From NCBI RefSeq assembly GCF_902726645.1, contig NZ_CACVAO010000001.1, forward strand, positions 744,001-808,000: 64,000 nt of DNA, read 5' to 3'. Below, in pieces: positions 47,336 to 58,807 of this stretch. The notes beneath the pieces are model-generated. The model did not search any database, was not told the DNA's origin, and saw nothing but the letters and a program-made list of their open reading frames with translations. The stretch's first letter is position 1. Each line of letters opens with the position of its first letter. Position numbers and translations under genes: made by a program. Origin of the DNA: Halobacillus ihumii (GTDB taxonomy: Bacteria; Bacillota; Bacilli; Bacillales; Halobacillaceae).

Positions 47336-47803
47336 TTACGTAGGTCGACACGGGTCCAGTTCCTGGTCGATCAATTGAAAATCAGTTGTATAGATGAATG
47401 TACCGTATACTTGTTCTTCACTCGATAAAATATGATTGAATATATAACGATCACCTTCAGCCATCGGTTTATCCAGCACTTCTTCTACAGCTACCCATTC
47501 GAGTTGGCCCTCTTCACTGACTTCTAATAGCTCTCCTTGATAGTCTGTTGTATAAAAGGTAAACATCATCCACTCCTGAACAGTTTGATCGTCCTCTTTC
47601 ATGATAAATGTGAAAGAACCTTTAAGTTCAGGATCTTTGATACGTAAACCCGTTTCTTCGTGGAATTCACGGACTACGGAATCTTTAATATTTTCCCCAG
47701 CCTCCATTTTTCCGCCAGGGGCAACATACCAGCCACGCCTTGGTTTTTTTAACATTAATATATGATTATCTTTTCGTAAAATACAGTTTGCTACACGTTG
47801 CAC
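47336..47803 (-). CDS. Nudix hydrolase, YvcI-like
   Basis: A 155-residue Nudix hydrolase. The Nudix box runs from GGKMEAGEN through [11 protein letters not shown] (about residues 30-54) with the usual Glu and Gly positions. It resembles the 8-oxo-dGTP diphosphatase branch, and B. subtilis YvcI is the positional equivalent; substrate uncertain. It starts at a GTG, 7 bases after GAGGTG. TTGTAG (47875-47870) and TATAAT (47851-47846), 18 bases apart, make a likely promoter for the whole nudix-rapZ-yvcK-whiA group. Confidence 0.9.
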   Translation of the reverse strand: MQRVANCILRKDNHILMLKKPRRGWYVAPGGKMEAGENIKDSVVREFHEETGLRIKDPELKGSFTFIMKEDDQTVQEWMMFTFYTTDYQGELLEVSEEGQLEWVAVEEVLDKPMAEGDRYIFNHILSSEEQVYGTFIYTTDFQLIDQELDPCRPT

Positions 47804-47845
47804 GTCTTGTCACCTCATTTTATTCTCTAGAGGGCATTCTTATCT

Positions 47846-47875
47846 ATTATACAATGAATACGTAATTGGCTACAA
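47846..47875 (-). promoter_or_regulatory. Promoter of the nudix-rapZ-yvcK-whiA cluster
   Basis: TTGTAG and TATAAT with an 18-base spacer on the minus strand, about 42 bases upstream of the GTG start. The rest of the 47804-48142 gap holds the trxB terminator and otherwise nothing recognised. Confidence 0.6.
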
Positions 47876-48020
47876 TGTTATGCTTGCTTCATTAAGGCAA
47901 ATTACTTACGTTTTTACTACAGGAGTAATAGGGACTGGCTGTAAATCACAGTTTTTTCCCGTTCACTTACAAACTTTATAAGTACCAATAATTTAATTTT
48001 CGCAAAAAAGCACAAAAAAA

Positions 48021-48046
48021 TGCACAGGTGATAAACACCTGTGCCT
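48021..48046 (-). terminator. Terminator after trxB
   Basis: GCACAGGTG and CACCTGTGC form a 9-base stem with a 5-base loop, followed on the minus strand by ATTTTTTTG. It lies about 100 bases past the trxB stop. Confidence 0.8.
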
Positions 48047-48142
48047 AATAGAGATCTATTAAAAGGGGGTCAATTAATCACTTTTATTGTACCCCATTAA
48101 TGTTTCATGCGTGTTACAGGAGAATTAAGCTGGAGTTACTTT

Positions 48143-49096
<954 letters not shown>

Positions 49097-49173
49097 TCAT
49101 CAACTCCTTGTCAACACAATCTTAATCCTGTAAACATCATAATAAATCTTACTAAGAGCGTCCATTAATGTGC

Positions 49174-50190
49174 TTATCCTCGAATCCATGGCCCGCCTTC
49201 TTCACTCAACTTGGGAAACTGTTTACAACCTTTTTCCCAAAGCTGCAAAGCACGCGATGGATTACCAGTGTGATAGCAAGAAATACTAAACCATTTATAA
49301 TAGCTTCTTCTTCTCACTACTTGTTTATTCCTCAATGCACGAAAACGGTCCACTGCTTCATTATAGTATCCAGCTCGCGCTAACGTTTCAGCAATCGCCA
49401 ATTTTTGTTGTTCGTGCATAGGATACACGTTTCTTAATGGTTCGATTAAGGAAATCGCGCGTTCCTCTTGTTGTTCGGCTAAGTAAAAACACGCTAGATT
49501 GACGAGGCTGTGTATATTTTTATGATCTTTCTTAAGCCATGCGTTCTCCAATTCAATCGCTTCGGCATGTTCGCCGATCTGAAATAAGGCATACGCATAC
49601 TTATGCTTGGCAAGACTAAATTCAGGGAACAGTTCCATCATTTCTTGTAAAACAGGCAAAGCTTGGTCCCATTCTTCATGCTCTAAATGATAAAAAGCCG
49701 TTTCCTGATAGATAAGCAGTTCATCTTCATCATCAAAAGCAAAGTCTTCTTCAATTTCTTCCTCTTCTAAAGAATTAAGCATACCCAGCAGTTGTTTGGC
49801 TGCTTCTTCAAAATCCCCATCATCCGTATAATCTAAATATTTTTCGGCGTACTTTTGTGCGTCATTTAATAGGCCCAAATGGGCATAATTGTTAGCCATC
49901 AAGTAGTAACAGTCCGGATATTGTTCCCCATATTGGACAATTACTTCACTTAATAGCTGATTCGCAGCATGATAAGAGCCAACCTCGGTGTATACGACAG
50001 AGAGCTGACAAGAATAAAGCGGTTCATCCGGACTGATCTCTATGGCTTTCTTCAGCCATTTAACAGCCGCATTGAACCGCCGTTTTTTAAAGGCATGGAT
50101 TCCATGAGAGAAATAAAAATTCCCTGTTGGTAAAAAAGGGATGATATTTGTCTTTTCATTCGTTGCCGCAGGATTCGGTGATGTCGTCAT
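49174..50190 (-). CDS. TPR-repeat protein, YvcD-like
   Basis: A 338-residue protein built of tetratricopeptide repeats. Repeats are seen at AVKWLKKAIEISPDEP, SCQLSVVYTEVGSYHAANQLL, LMANNYAHLGLLNDAQKYAEKYL and KHKYAYALFQIGEHAEAIEL, with an acidic stretch EEEEIEEDFAFDDEDE in the middle. Such proteins scaffold others; partners are unknown. I chose the ATG at 50190 after AGGGGGA; an ATG eleven codons earlier is weaker. The position next to trxB matches B. subtilis yvcD. Confidence 0.88.
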   Translation of the reverse strand: MTTSPNPAATNEKTNIIPFLPTGNFYFSHGIHAFKKRRFNAAVKWLKKAIEISPDEPLYSCQLSVVYTEVGSYHAANQLLSEVIVQYGEQYPDCYYLMANNYAHLGLLNDAQKYAEKYLDYTDDGDFEEAAKQLLGMLNSLEEEEIEEDFAFDDEDELLIYQETAFYHLEHEEWDQALPVLQEMMELFPEFSLAKHKYAYALFQIGEHAEAIELENAWLKKDHKNIHSLVNLACFYLAEQQEERAISLIEPLRNVYPMHEQQKLAIAETLARAGYYNEAVDRFRALRNKQVVRRRSYYKWFSISCYHTGNPSRALQLWEKGCKQFPKLSEEGGPWIRG

Positions 50191-50333
50191 GACGGTCCCC
50201 CTATTTTCCGTGTCCATTCTCACTAATTATGCAGTATAACATAGAAGCGGGAAATGAAATAGAAGAAATTTGTATTTTTTTGTAGTTGAGTCAATTTCAT
50301 AATGGCCTTACAAAAATAAAGACTTTGGATGGG

Positions 50334-50364
50334 GAGAAGGTGGTCGAGGAAATAACTCGCTTTT
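50334..50364 (-). repeat. Truncated end of the palindromic repeat
   Basis: GAGAAGGTGGTCG and GAAATAACTCGCTTT match the outer end of copies A and D but stop before the core. It is inverted relative to the matching end of copy D at 51062-51093. Confidence 0.7.
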
Positions 50365-50412
50365 CATGAGGTTAGAGCAAAAGTAAGATAATAACAATTG
50401 GTGCATATAAAC

Positions 50413-50530
50413 CGCTGCGAAAATATACTTCGCTTTCCGCGGACGGCTGTTGAGCCTTCTTGTGCTGGCGCACTGCGAGGTCTCACCTAGGCCTTTCCTC
50501 CCGCAGGAGTCTCCGTATATTTTCTCCGCT
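50413..50530 (-). repeat. Palindromic interspersed repeat, copy C
   Basis: On the minus strand GGAGACTCCTGCGGGAGG begins the core and GTCCGCGGAAAGCGAAGT ends it. The outer arms GAAAATATAC and GTATATTTTC (with GCGG/CCGC beyond) are specific to this copy. Short frames across it are not genes. Confidence 0.8.
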
Positions 50531-50905
50531 AAAACAGCACATCGTTCGTCTGTTTACTTAAGAAGTCTAGTTTGTCCCATTCTCGTTCGACGTTGGCACA
50601 TGCCCTCGTGCGTAGTGGGGTAGTTCGGCCTTGAAACAGGACGTTTCGACTTTATCTGAACTTCCTCTATCCCTAAAATTCCTTGAAGCCCAAAATTAAC
50701 CGAACAACCTTTAACTCGCCAACCTTTCCGTAGAAGTTCCGCAGTTACTATCCTCCATTTCGTTAATGCGAGCATCGGAGCCATCTAATAAAAATTGGAG
50801 TTGTAAAAAAGGACAGGGGATAGTTGCTTCAACGTATAAACTCACCCATTAATAGTCATAGAGTGTTTCTACAGTGACAAGACCGTTCCTTCCCCCTTTT
50901 ATAGA

Positions 50906-51089
50906 AAGGTGGAAAAGGAAATAGCGAGACTCCTGTGGGATTATAGTACAGGGTGAGGCCCCGCAGGCGAAGCCGAGGAGACTCACCGGTTAAAGGATGT
51001 TCGGTTAAGTTCGGCACGTCGTGTGCCAACACCGAACGACCCCACGTCCTGTGGGGCCACGGAAAGCGAGTTATTTCCACGACCACCTT
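50906..51089 (+). repeat. Palindromic interspersed repeat, copy D, enlarged
   Basis: Outer arms AAGGTG...GGAAATA and TTATTTCC...CACCTT match copy A. The core AGCGAGACTCCTGTGGG and CCACGGAAAGCGAGT is present. Between them is about 60 extra bases containing nested palindromes: GTTCGG/CCGAAC around GGCAC/GTGCC (50999-51038) and CCCCAC/GTGGGG. The remaining parts of the 50191-51279 gap show no gene. Confidence 0.75.
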
Positions 51090-51279
51090 CTCCTCAACTA
51101 GATGATGGAACGTCTAAATTAATAACAATCATTTCAAATTTTCTGCTTGACTAGACTTCTCTTTCACTTACCAATCCCCTTGCTGTGCAAAGGCTGAGAA
51201 TGGAGTTAAATTAAACATTTTTTGAAGGGCATTATAAACAAAAAATGGCCGCTGCCGCACTAGACAGAGACCACTTCTT

Positions 51280-51906
51280 TTATCCTTTATGGCGTTTTTC
51301 TAATACAGCCAGCACCTGATCGAAGCTGACCCCTCGGTCTGTTAATAACATTAACAAATGAAATAATAAATCTGCTGACTCGAGTGAAAGTTCTTCGGGA
51401 TCATCGTTTTTCGCGGCGATGATCACTTCACCTGCTTCCTCACCAATTTTTTTAGCGATACGGTCTACACCTTGCTGGAAAAGCTGGGAGGTATAAGAAT
51501 TCTCAGGTAAAGTCGTCTTTCTCTCTGCCAGGACTTTTCTTAATTCGTCTACGATAGCATAGGGCTGATCCCCTGCACGTACATCTTGGCTCAGTAAAGA
51601 TTCTGTGAAGCAGCTATAATCACCCTTATGGCAGGCTGGGCCAGACGGAATGACCTGGACTAACAAAGCATCCTGATCACAGTCAAATCGTATTTCCATG
51701 ACTTTCTGCGTATGACCTGATGTCGCACCCTTATGCCAAAGCTCTTCTCGAGAACGACTGTAGAAAACCGTTTCTTCTTTTTCTAAGGTAAGTTCAATTG
51801 ATTCTTTATTCATGTAAGCAAGTGTCAGCACCTCTTTTGATCGAGCATCTTGCACGATCGCAGGCACTAACCCTTTTTCATTGAATTGAATGTCTTGCAA
51901 ATTCAT
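51280..51906 (-). CDS. hisIE: Phosphoribosyl-AMP cyclohydrolase / phosphoribosyl-ATP diphosphatase
   Basis: Fused histidine enzyme of 208 residues. The N-terminal HisI domain (about 1-110) shows the zinc and magnesium residues in [13 protein letters not shown] and [12 protein letters not shown]; the C-terminal HisE domain has [12 protein letters not shown] and [11 protein letters not shown]. It carries out steps two and three of the pathway. Last gene of the his operon; its ATG overlaps the hisF stop as ATGA. No clear terminator is visible after it. Confidence 0.97.
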   Translation of the reverse strand: MNLQDIQFNEKGLVPAIVQDARSKEVLTLAYMNKESIELTLEKEETVFYSRSREELWHKGATSGHTQKVMEIRFDCDQDALLVQVIPSGPACHKGDYSCFTESLLSQDVRAGDQPYAIVDELRKVLAERKTTLPENSYTSQLFQQGVDRIAKKIGEEAGEVIIAAKNDDPEELSLESADLLFHLLMLLTDRGVSFDQVLAVLEKRHKG

Positions 51907-52661
51907 CGAACAACGACTCCTCTCTCTGCCAAGTATCTCTTCACGTTTCCTATTGAGGTTTCTTTGTAATGAAAAATAGAAGCAGCCAGCGCTGCATCGG
52001 CATTTACTTTGTTGAACACTTCGTAAAAATGCTGCGCCGAACCAGCACCTCCTGAGGCAATGACCGGAACTTGTATGACTTCCTGAACTGCTTCTAGTAA
52101 AGGTAAATCAAAGCCTGATTTTTCACCGTCTTGATTCATAGAGGTTAACAAAATCTCTCCCGCTCCCAGGCGAACAGCTTCCTCGGCCCACTCTGTGACC
52201 AGCCACTCAGTCGGGGTTCGGCCTCCATGAGTGTACACGCGCCACGTATCCACTGAGCTATCAAAACGAGCGTCAATGGCTACAACGATACATTGGCTGC
52301 CAAAGTAGTCGGCCCCTTCCCGTATCAACTCTGGACGCTTCACTGCAGCTGAGTTTAAGGAAACTTTATCAGCACCGTTGCGTAACGTTTCCTTAATGTC
52401 TTGTAACGTACGAATCCCACCGCCAACTGTAAAAGGGATGGCTAGTTCTGAAGCCACTTCCCTTACGACGTCTATCATCGTTTTTTTTCCTTCATGACTA
52501 GCAGAAATGTCGAGAAAAACAAGCTCATCTGCACCTTGCTCATCATATACTTTTGCTAATTCAACAGGATCGCCGGCGTCACGAATATCCACGAATTGAA
52601 CACCTTTAACAACTCGTCCTTCTTTCACGTCTAGGCAGGGAATAATCCGTTTAGATAACAT
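51903..52661 (-). CDS. hisF: Imidazole glycerol phosphate synthase, cyclase subunit
   Basis: Beta/alpha barrel of 252 residues that, with HisH, forms imidazole glycerol phosphate and AICAR. The catalytic Asp is in [15 protein letters not shown] (about 7-21), and the second in [13 protein letters not shown]; the phosphate sites are GGGIRT and ASGGAG. Its start overlaps the hisA stop as TAATG. Confidence 0.97.
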   Translation of the reverse strand: MLSKRIIPCLDVKEGRVVKGVQFVDIRDAGDPVELAKVYDEQGADELVFLDISASHEGKKTMIDVVREVASELAIPFTVGGGIRTLQDIKETLRNGADKVSLNSAAVKRPELIREGADYFGSQCIVVAIDARFDSSVDTWRVYTHGGRTPTEWLVTEWAEEAVRLGAGEILLTSMNQDGEKSGFDLPLLEAVQEVIQVPVIASGGAGSAQHFYEVFNKVNADAALAASIFHYKETSIGNVKRYLAERGVVVR

Positions 52662-53392
52662 TAGCGCACCTCCACTCGAAGTGCTTCTGACAGCTGGAAA
52701 CGATTCGTATACAACGCTTTCCCTACTATAGAGCCAATGACGTGCTGATTTTGATATTCCTTGAGTTCATTCAAGTCTTCAAGTCCTTGAATTCCACCCG
52801 ATGCGATCACGTTCACTTCTGTTTCAGACGCTAAGCGAACAATTTCTTTCGTATTTGGGCCCTTAAGCATTCCATCCTTTGCAATATCGGTATAAATAAA
52901 GGTTTCTGCCCCAGCCTCTGCCAGTTCTTTCCCTAAATCAACCGCCTTCACTTCAGAACGCTCAAGCCAGCCGTCTGTTGCTATAAACCCTTCTTTTGCA
53001 TCTAAACCGATTACGATTTTTTCATTATACTTCTGTAATAGCTGTTTCGTTAATGGAAGATCACGAATAGCTAGCGAGCCGATTATGACACGGTCAACTC
53101 CTTTATCAAGGTAAAAGGCCGCGTCCTGTTCAGATCGAATGCCACCCCCAACTTGTACGTTACAATCAAGTTCCTGAGCCACTCTTAATACATGTTCGGC
53201 ATTTTGCTTTGACCCTGCTTTTGCCCCGTCCAAATCGACCATATGGATCCAGGACGCTCCAATGTCGGCAAACTCCTTTGCCACTTCAAAGGGATTATCT
53301 CCATAAACAGTTTGTTTGTTAAAATCGCCTTGTTCTAAGCGGACACACTTTCCATCACGCATATCTATTGCAGGAAAAATTGTAAAACTCAT
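52661..53392 (-). CDS. hisA: ProFAR isomerase
   Basis: Barrel enzyme of 243 residues catalysing the Amadori step before HisF. The catalytic residues are in [14 protein letters not shown] (Asp near 9) and [13 protein letters not shown] chose the ATG at 53392, whose A is shared with the hisH TGA, with AAGGAG upstream; a GTG just before it is less likely. Confidence 0.97.
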   Translation of the reverse strand: MSFTIFPAIDMRDGKCVRLEQGDFNKQTVYGDNPFEVAKEFADIGASWIHMVDLDGAKAGSKQNAEHVLRVAQELDCNVQVGGGIRSEQDAAFYLDKGVDRVIIGSLAIRDLPLTKQLLQKYNEKIVIGLDAKEGFIATDGWLERSEVKAVDLGKELAEAGAETFIYTDIAKDGMLKGPNTKEIVRLASETEVNVIASGGIQGLEDLNELKEYQNQHVIGSIVGKALYTNRFQLSEALRVEVR

Positions 53393-54027
53393 CACACATG
53401 CTCCTTACTCATTTGCTTGCAGAAGTTTTCTAATAATTGCATCCCGGCCCGACCACTCTTTTCCGGATGAAACTGACTAGCTACGAGAGGCCCCCTCCCT
53501 ACAATAGCCGGCACATCCATGTGATAATCAGCCGTAGCATACAAAAGAGACGAATCTTCTGTTTGAACAACATAGGAATGAACGAAATAAACAAACTCTT
53601 CTTCAACTTCTAATAAAATGGGGTGTTCCGGTTGATGAACCTTTAACTGATTCCAGCCCATGTGTGGAACTTTAAAAGGAATTCCTTGATGATCTCGCCC
53701 GGTGAATCGCTTAATTTTCCCGGGAAATAAACCTAGTCCGGCCGTAGTCCCGCCTTCATCGCTTTCTTCAAATAAAAGCTGCATCCCCAAGCAAATACCA
53801 TATAGAGGTACACCTTCATCCACTTTTCTTCGAATAAAGTCAATGAACTGATGTTCATGTAAGGCCTTCATGGCATCAGGAAAGGCCCCTACCCCAGGCA
53901 ATATATAACCATGACAGTTCTCAAGTTTGCTGGGGCGATCACCGATCATATAAGGAACACCAAGTCTTTCTAATGCCTTAGAAACGCTGAATAAGTTTCC
54001 CATTCCGTAATCAATGATTCCAATCAT
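53392..54027 (-). CDS. hisH: Imidazole glycerol phosphate synthase, glutaminase subunit
   Basis: Class I glutamine amidotransferase of 211 residues that supplies ammonia to HisF. The nucleophile cysteine is in [12 protein letters not shown] (near residue 79), and the His-Glu pair in [10 protein letters not shown]. It lies directly after hisB with no gap. Confidence 0.97.
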   Translation of the reverse strand: MIGIIDYGMGNLFSVSKALERLGVPYMIGDRPSKLENCHGYILPGVGAFPDAMKALHEHQFIDFIRRKVDEGVPLYGICLGMQLLFEESDEGGTTAGLGLFPGKIKRFTGRDHQGIPFKVPHMGWNQLKVHQPEHPILLEVEEEFVYFVHSYVVQTEDSSLLYATADYHMDVPAIVGRGPLVASQFHPEKSGRAGMQLLENFCKQMSKEHV

Positions 54028-54615
54028 TTATAAACTTCCTTTCGTACTCGGCACTCCTTGAATACGGGGGTCGATCTGGGTGGCTTCATCTAGTGCTCTG
54101 GCTAACGCCTTGAACATGGCCTCGATAATATGATGGGTATTATGGCCGTGATGAAGTACGATATGCAGATTCATCCGTGCTTCAACAGCAAGCTTCCAAA
54201 AGAATTCATGCACATTTTCTGTGTCAAATGTCCCCACACGGTTTTTAGGTAATTCTGCTTTCCATTCAAGATGCGGACGGTCGCTTAGATCAACCGCAAC
54301 CGTAACAAGAGTTTCATCCATAGGAAGTGTCATAGAACCGTATCGTTTAATTCCTTTTTTATCGCCCAGAGCCTGTTTTAAAGCTTGCCCAAGGCAAATG
54401 CCAAGATCCTCCGTTAAATGGTGGTCGTCCACTTCTACATCACCTTTACCCGTGGCGTTTAAATCAAATAACCCGTGCTTTGTGAACAACTCCAGCATAT
54501 GTGCCATAAAAGGGACCTGTACCTGGAGGTCAGATTGGCCTTCACCATCTATATTTAAATCAATCTGTATATCTGTTTCTCGAGTGGTTCTCATAATTGA
54601 TGCTGTTCGAGTCAT
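54028..54615 (-). CDS. hisB: Imidazoleglycerol-phosphate dehydratase
   Basis: Manganese enzyme of 195 residues removing water from imidazole glycerol phosphate. The two metal-binding His repeats are DDHHLTEDLGICLG and LHHGHNTHHIIEAMFKA. This is the single-domain form, without the phosphatase fusion of enterobacteria. I chose the ATG at 54615, which overlaps the hisD stop as ATGA and follows AAGGAG; an ATG two codons earlier is possible. A histidinol-phosphatase gene is not in this operon. Confidence 0.96.
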   Translation of the reverse strand: MTRTASIMRTTRETDIQIDLNIDGEGQSDLQVQVPFMAHMLELFTKHGLFDLNATGKGDVEVDDHHLTEDLGICLGQALKQALGDKKGIKRYGSMTLPMDETLVTVAVDLSDRPHLEWKAELPKNRVGTFDTENVHEFFWKLAVEARMNLHIVLHHGHNTHHIIEAMFKALARALDEATQIDPRIQGVPSTKGSL

Positions 54616-55886
54616 TTCCATCGCTCCTTGCGTGTTTCAATCGCTCTAGCATGAGCTTCTAATCCTTCTAACCTGGCAAATTGGGCAATCTTTTCTGCAT
54701 GTTGCTGTAATGCTTGTTCACTATATGAAATTACACTCGACTTTTTAACAAAATCATCTACTGTGAGCGGACTTGAGAACCGTGCTGTGCCGTTCGTCGG
54801 AAGCACGTGGTTCGGTCCTGCGTAATAATCACCGACGGGCTCACTGCTATAAGGTCCCAGAAAAATAGCTCCCGCATGCTTCACCTTTGCCATGTCTTGA
54901 AAAGGATCCACCGTCACGATTTCTAAGTGTTCCGCAGCGATTTCGTTTACGGTATCCAACGCCTCCGCTTTTGTGTCACAAACAATAATGGCACCATAGT
55001 CCTCAACACTTGATTTGGCGATCTGATACCTTGGCAAAGAACGAAGCTGTGCATAAACTTCGGTGCGCACTTCTTCTGCCAAAGTCTCATCTGTTGTAAC
55101 AAGAATACTGGAAGACCTTGCATCGTGTTCAGCTTGCGACAGCAAATCAGCTGCTAATTCAGCAGCTTTTGCAGTATGATCCGCCAAGATCGCAATTTCA
55201 CTTGGTCCTGCGATCATGTCGATATCCACATCTCCGAATACTTCTCGTTTAGCTAAGGCTACATATACATTCCCAGGACCGGTAATTTTGTCTACGGGAG
55301 CTAGTGTTTCTGTACCGTAAGCTAAAGCTGCAATGGCCTGCGCTCCTCCTGCTTTATAAACCTGGTCAATTCCTAGCATATGGGCTGCTGCGAGTACTCC
55401 AGCTGGAATACTCCCCTCCTTGTCTGGCGGGGTTACCATCACGACCCGGTCAACTCCAGCTACCTGAGCAGGGATTACGTTCATCAGGACCGAAGAAGGG
55501 TAAGCAGCCGTTCCACCAGGCACGTAAATTCCCGCTGCATCGATGGACGTCACTTTTTGTCCAAGAATTGTCCCATTATCCTTCGCATCAAACCAAGAAA
55601 CAGTTTGTTGCTTTTCATGAAAGTTCCTAATGTTCGCTGCCGCTTCTTCTAAGATCGTTCTATAATCCTGATCCATTGATGTATAGGCTTCAGACAATTC
55701 TGTCTTCGTGACACGCCAGTTCTCAATGTCCGCCCCATCAAATTGTTTCGTATAGGTTTGAACAGCTTGATCTCCGTTCTGCTTCACCTGTTGGATAATG
55801 TCCTGAACCGCTTGTCTCTGCTCCTCTGTGCCCTGATCGACACTTCGTCTCAGGGAGGATACGTCAGACCTTCTCATCATTCTCAT
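54612..55886 (-). CDS. hisD: Histidinol dehydrogenase
   Basis: Zinc enzyme of 424 residues oxidising histidinol to histidine in two NAD-dependent steps. The signature runs from DMIAGPSEI to DLLSQAEHD; the catalytic histidines are in AEHLEIV and [16 protein letters not shown] precedes the ATG inside the end of hisG, and the two genes overlap by 4 bases. Confidence 0.97.
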   Translation of the reverse strand: MRMMRRSDVSSLRRSVDQGTEEQRQAVQDIIQQVKQNGDQAVQTYTKQFDGADIENWRVTKTELSEAYTSMDQDYRTILEEAAANIRNFHEKQQTVSWFDAKDNGTILGQKVTSIDAAGIYVPGGTAAYPSSVLMNVIPAQVAGVDRVVMVTPPDKEGSIPAGVLAAAHMLGIDQVYKAGGAQAIAALAYGTETLAPVDKITGPGNVYVALAKREVFGDVDIDMIAGPSEIAILADHTAKAAELAADLLSQAEHDARSSSILVTTDETLAEEVRTEVYAQLRSLPRYQIAKSSVEDYGAIIVCDTKAEALDTVNEIAAEHLEIVTVDPFQDMAKVKHAGAIFLGPYSSEPVGDYYAGPNHVLPTNGTARFSSPLTVDDFVKKSSVISYSEQALQQHAEKIAQFARLEGLEAHARAIETRKERWK

Positions 55887-56521
55887 GAACGTTCCACCTC
55901 CACGACGGCACTTAACTCCCGCACCATTTCATCAATTTCACTGCTTTTCACCCTGTAACTCACTGGGTTCACGATTAGTCTGGAAGTAATATCAGCAATC
56001 TTTTCATATTGTATTAATCCATTCTCCTTTAATGTGCGCCCTGAAGAAACGATATCCACGATCCGGTCAGCCAGACCAATAAGCGGGGCAAGCTCAATGG
56101 ACCCATTCAGTGGAATAATCTCAATCTGCTCTCCCTGTTCCCTGAAGTAGTCAGACGCCACTTTTGGATACTTTGTTGCAATTTTAGGTGCAATCCGTCC
56201 AAGCGGCTGATCAGGAAGGCCAGCGACAGCTACATAACAGGGACTGATTTGTAAATCCAGAACTTCATATACATCACGATCCTGCTCTAACAGAACATCC
56301 TTACCTGCTATGCCGATATCCGCAGCTCCATATTCGACGTATGTCACCACATCCATCGGTTTCGCCATCATAATTTTAATGTTTTGTTCTGGAAACTCTA
56401 GAATCAGCTTTCTGGAATCTTCAGCATCTGAGGACACATGATAGCCTGCCTGCCTCATTAGCTCTGCTGCTTCCTCATAAATTCTTCCTTTTGGCATGGC
56501 GATCGTTAAGGCGTTATTCAT
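55883..56521 (-). CDS. hisG: ATP phosphoribosyltransferase, short form
   Basis: Catalyses the first committed step, joining ATP and PRPP. At 212 residues it is the short form, lacking the C-terminal histidine-binding domain, so it needs HisZ for feedback control. The PRPP-binding block is [15 protein letters not shown] near residues 150-164, and [14 protein letters not shown] starts the protein. AAGGAGG precedes the ATG and the gene overlaps hisZ by 8 bases. Confidence 0.97.
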   Translation of the reverse strand: MNNALTIAMPKGRIYEEAAELMRQAGYHVSSDAEDSRKLILEFPEQNIKIMMAKPMDVVTYVEYGAADIGIAGKDVLLEQDRDVYEVLDLQISPCYVAVAGLPDQPLGRIAPKIATKYPKVASDYFREQGEQIEIIPLNGSIELAPLIGLADRIVDIVSSGRTLKENGLIQYEKIADITSRLIVNPVSYRVKSSEIDEMVRELSAVVEVERS

Positions 56522-57701
56522 TAAGACCGCCTCCTTTTTCAGTAAAATCTACACTTTCATGGAGCTGCTCTTTGAATTTTTCTAAATCCGGAATCTGATC
56601 AACATGCTGCAAGAGCACATATAACCCTTCCCGTCGTAGTGCACGGGCTTTTTGTAAACCTTCCGCATGTGTATCATCATCGACGATCACTCCCACTCTA
56701 CTGTCATCCTCTTGTTCTTGGACTTCCAGCGCTTCAAGCAGTCTTTCTAAGTGTATGGCAAAGCCTGTGGCCGAAGCGTTGAGTTGAAAGGATGGCAGCA
56801 AGGTATCATAGCGCCCTCCATTACAAAGCAATGCTCCTAGCTTGGGGGCATAACCTTCGAACAATATCCCTGTATAATAGTTCATATGACTGATTAAATT
56901 AAGATCCACATGGACGTACTGGTCAACACCATACTGCTTCAAAATTTTATACAGCTGCTTTAATTCATTTACGGCCTGCATGCACGATTGATTTCGAGCC
57001 AATGCTTTACTGGCTGTAAACACTTCCTCACCGCCGCGCATTTTCAAAATGGAAAGCAAAGCCTGCTTTGTTTCTTCCGGAAGCTGGCTCATCTTAACGT
57101 CTTCGCGAAAACCTACATAGTTTTTTCGATATAAATGTTGAAGGAGAAGGTCTGTTACTTCGGACTCTTCCCCAAGCAAATCCCGGAAGAAAGACTTTAC
57201 AAAACCAATATGTCCAATTGTAATAACAAATTCATCTAAGCCCGACTGTTTCAATGAATCCACTAATAGAGCAATTACTTCTGCATCCCCATAAGAGGAA
57301 TGATCACCGATCAACTCCGTACCCACTTGTTCAAACTGGGCCGGTTTGCCTCCTTCCGTTTGTTGAGCTCGAAAGACTGGCCCTTCGTAAGCAAGCCTTA
57401 ACGGAAACTCGGTATCTTTAAGCTGTGAGGCCGCTACTCGAGCAATTGGTGCCGTCATATCCGGGCGCAGAACGAGCGTATGACCCTGCTGGTCCAATAA
57501 TTTAAACAATTGCTGCTCAGGTGTTGCACTCATTTTGCCCACCGTTTCATGATACTCAAGCAGCGGAGTATCCATCAGCGAATAGCCATAAGAAAGAATT
57601 GCGGAAGTAAGCTTTTCCCTGGCCTTCGTTTTTTGATTATAAAAAAAAGGAAGCGTGTCGCGCATTCCTAGTGGTTTTTCAAACATAAGCCTTTTAGCCA
57701 T
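56514..57701 (-). CDS. hisZ: ATP phosphoribosyltransferase regulatory subunit
   Basis: Class II histidyl-tRNA-synthetase-like protein of 395 residues that binds HisG and relays histidine feedback. Motif 2-like [15 protein letters not shown] and [14 protein letters not shown] are visible, and it has no anticodon-binding domain of a true synthetase. I chose the ATG at 57701 over one seven codons upstream. First gene of the operon hisZGDBHAFI. Confidence 0.95.
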   Translation of the reverse strand: MAKRLMFEKPLGMRDTLPFFYNQKTKAREKLTSAILSYGYSLMDTPLLEYHETVGKMSATPEQQLFKLLDQQGHTLVLRPDMTAPIARVAASQLKDTEFPLRLAYEGPVFRAQQTEGGKPAQFEQVGTELIGDHSSYGDAEVIALLVDSLKQSGLDEFVITIGHIGFVKSFFRDLLGEESEVTDLLLQHLYRKNYVGFREDVKMSQLPEETKQALLSILKMRGGEEVFTASKALARNQSCMQAVNELKQLYKILKQYGVDQYVHVDLNLISHMNYYTGILFEGYAPKLGALLCNGGRYDTLLPSFQLNASATGFAIHLERLLEALEVQEQEDDSRVGVIVDDDTHAEGLQKARALRREGLYVLLQHVDQIPDLEKFKEQLHESVDFTEKGGGLNE

Positions 57702-57740
57702 TGAAGTACCAACCTTTCTCAAAACGAAAAATCCTTTAGT

Positions 57741-57777
57741 ATGCTAATATGCTAACAAAATAAAGACAAACCGTCAA
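57741..57777 (-). promoter_or_regulatory. his operon promoter with tandem TTAGCATA
   Basis: TTGACG (57777-57772) and TAGCAT (57754-57749) are 17 bases apart on the minus strand. TTAGCATA occurs twice in a row over the -10 and just past it (about 57756-57740), a possible operator. No T-box or leader terminator is seen between the promoter and hisZ. Confidence 0.55.
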
Positions 57778-57865
57778 AGCATTTATTATTTCTTTCCCTT
57801 CCCTCACAAACTGCAAACCAAAGCTTGCATCCCTATCTCTGGTCCCCAACAAATTCATAAAAGAA

Positions 57866-57892
57866 AAAAGCACCGAAAATCAATCCAGTGCT
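57866..57892 (-). terminator. Terminator after the membrane-protein gene
   Basis: AAGCACTG and CGGTGCTT arms (one G-T pair) with a 10-base loop, followed on the minus strand by TTTTTTC. It sits at the stop codon of the gene at 57894. Confidence 0.7.
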
Positions 57893-57893
57893 T

Positions 57894-58712
57894 CTAACCA
57901 TTCATACTAGTTTGTAACAAAAACAAGAAAGCTACTAACGAATGAGGGATCTTATCGCGAATTTCCCAATCAATCAAATAACCAGGCATCTTGTCAAAGC
58001 GATCTGCCGCTTCAATAGGGACGGCCCCCCTCTTTGCAGTAGCCCACACCTTTCCCTCTTCGTCCGAGATCGTATAGTGACCGATGCGCGTATCACCTTC
58101 AGCCTTCCAGTGGACATTCGCCTTTTCAATGTAATAAAACGTGCTTTTACTTGATTTCTTATTGCGCTTTAATTCCGTATAAGCCACATAGTTCCCGTTG
58201 GGATGCTGAACATACCCTCTCCAATGTGTCCCGCCTTTTTTGTCAATTTTATAAGAAGTTTCCCCCTGTTCTCCGATCATTTGATAAGAGGCGGGAGTCA
58301 GCCACCCGCCAGCGTAGATAGATGCTAACGTTCCCATTAGCCGATTACCAAACGGATCTTGCTTAATCTCACTGTAAACAGCTCCGTCCATATCGTATAA
58401 CTTAGCATGAAAAATAGAGGAAGCCTTATGACCAACGTACATCCGCTTAGGAAACCTGTTAAATGTCTGAAGAGATAAATCCTCAACAAATTGAAGTGAC
58501 TGCTTTGCTTTCAAAGAATCTTTCCAGCCGCCTTTGAGAAGAGCCCCGCCTATTGCCGTAAAGAAAATAGCATAGAATATCCCTAAGGCAGCACTCCCGC
58601 CATTCGTAAAGAAAATTGAAGTAACAAAAAATACCATTACAATTAGAAATACACTGCCTGTTAGCAGCTGTCTTTTAGCATCTCTTCGAATCAAGCTTTG
58701 TACATCAGTCAT
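57894..58712 (-). CDS. Membrane protein of unknown function
   Basis: A 272-residue protein with two adjacent hydrophobic helices near the N-terminus (about 20-38 and 43-62), then about 200 soluble residues rich in beta-strand-like segments such as YQMIGEQGETSYKIDKKGG and GNYVAYTELKR. The soluble part recalls LURP/tubby-like barrels, a weak impression only. GGAGGGG precedes the ATG at 58712. It stands alone between glpD and the his operon and I do not recognise its family. Confidence 0.7.
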   Translation of the reverse strand: MTDVQSLIRRDAKRQLLTGSVFLIVMVFFVTSIFFTNGGSAALGIFYAIFFTAIGGALLKGGWKDSLKAKQSLQFVEDLSLQTFNRFPKRMYVGHKASSIFHAKLYDMDGAVYSEIKQDPFGNRLMGTLASIYAGGWLTPASYQMIGEQGETSYKIDKKGGTHWRGYVQHPNGNYVAYTELKRNKKSSKSTFYYIEKANVHWKAEGDTRIGHYTISDEEGKVWATAKRGAVPIEAADRFDKMPGYLIDWEIRDKIPHSLVAFLFLLQTSMNG

Positions 58713-58807
58713 GAAAGCCCCTCCATAAAAAACCAACTATAATTAGTAAAATTATACATCAGAAAAGACGATCACTCAATACAAGAGAGATCGCCTTCTC
58801 ATTTCGA

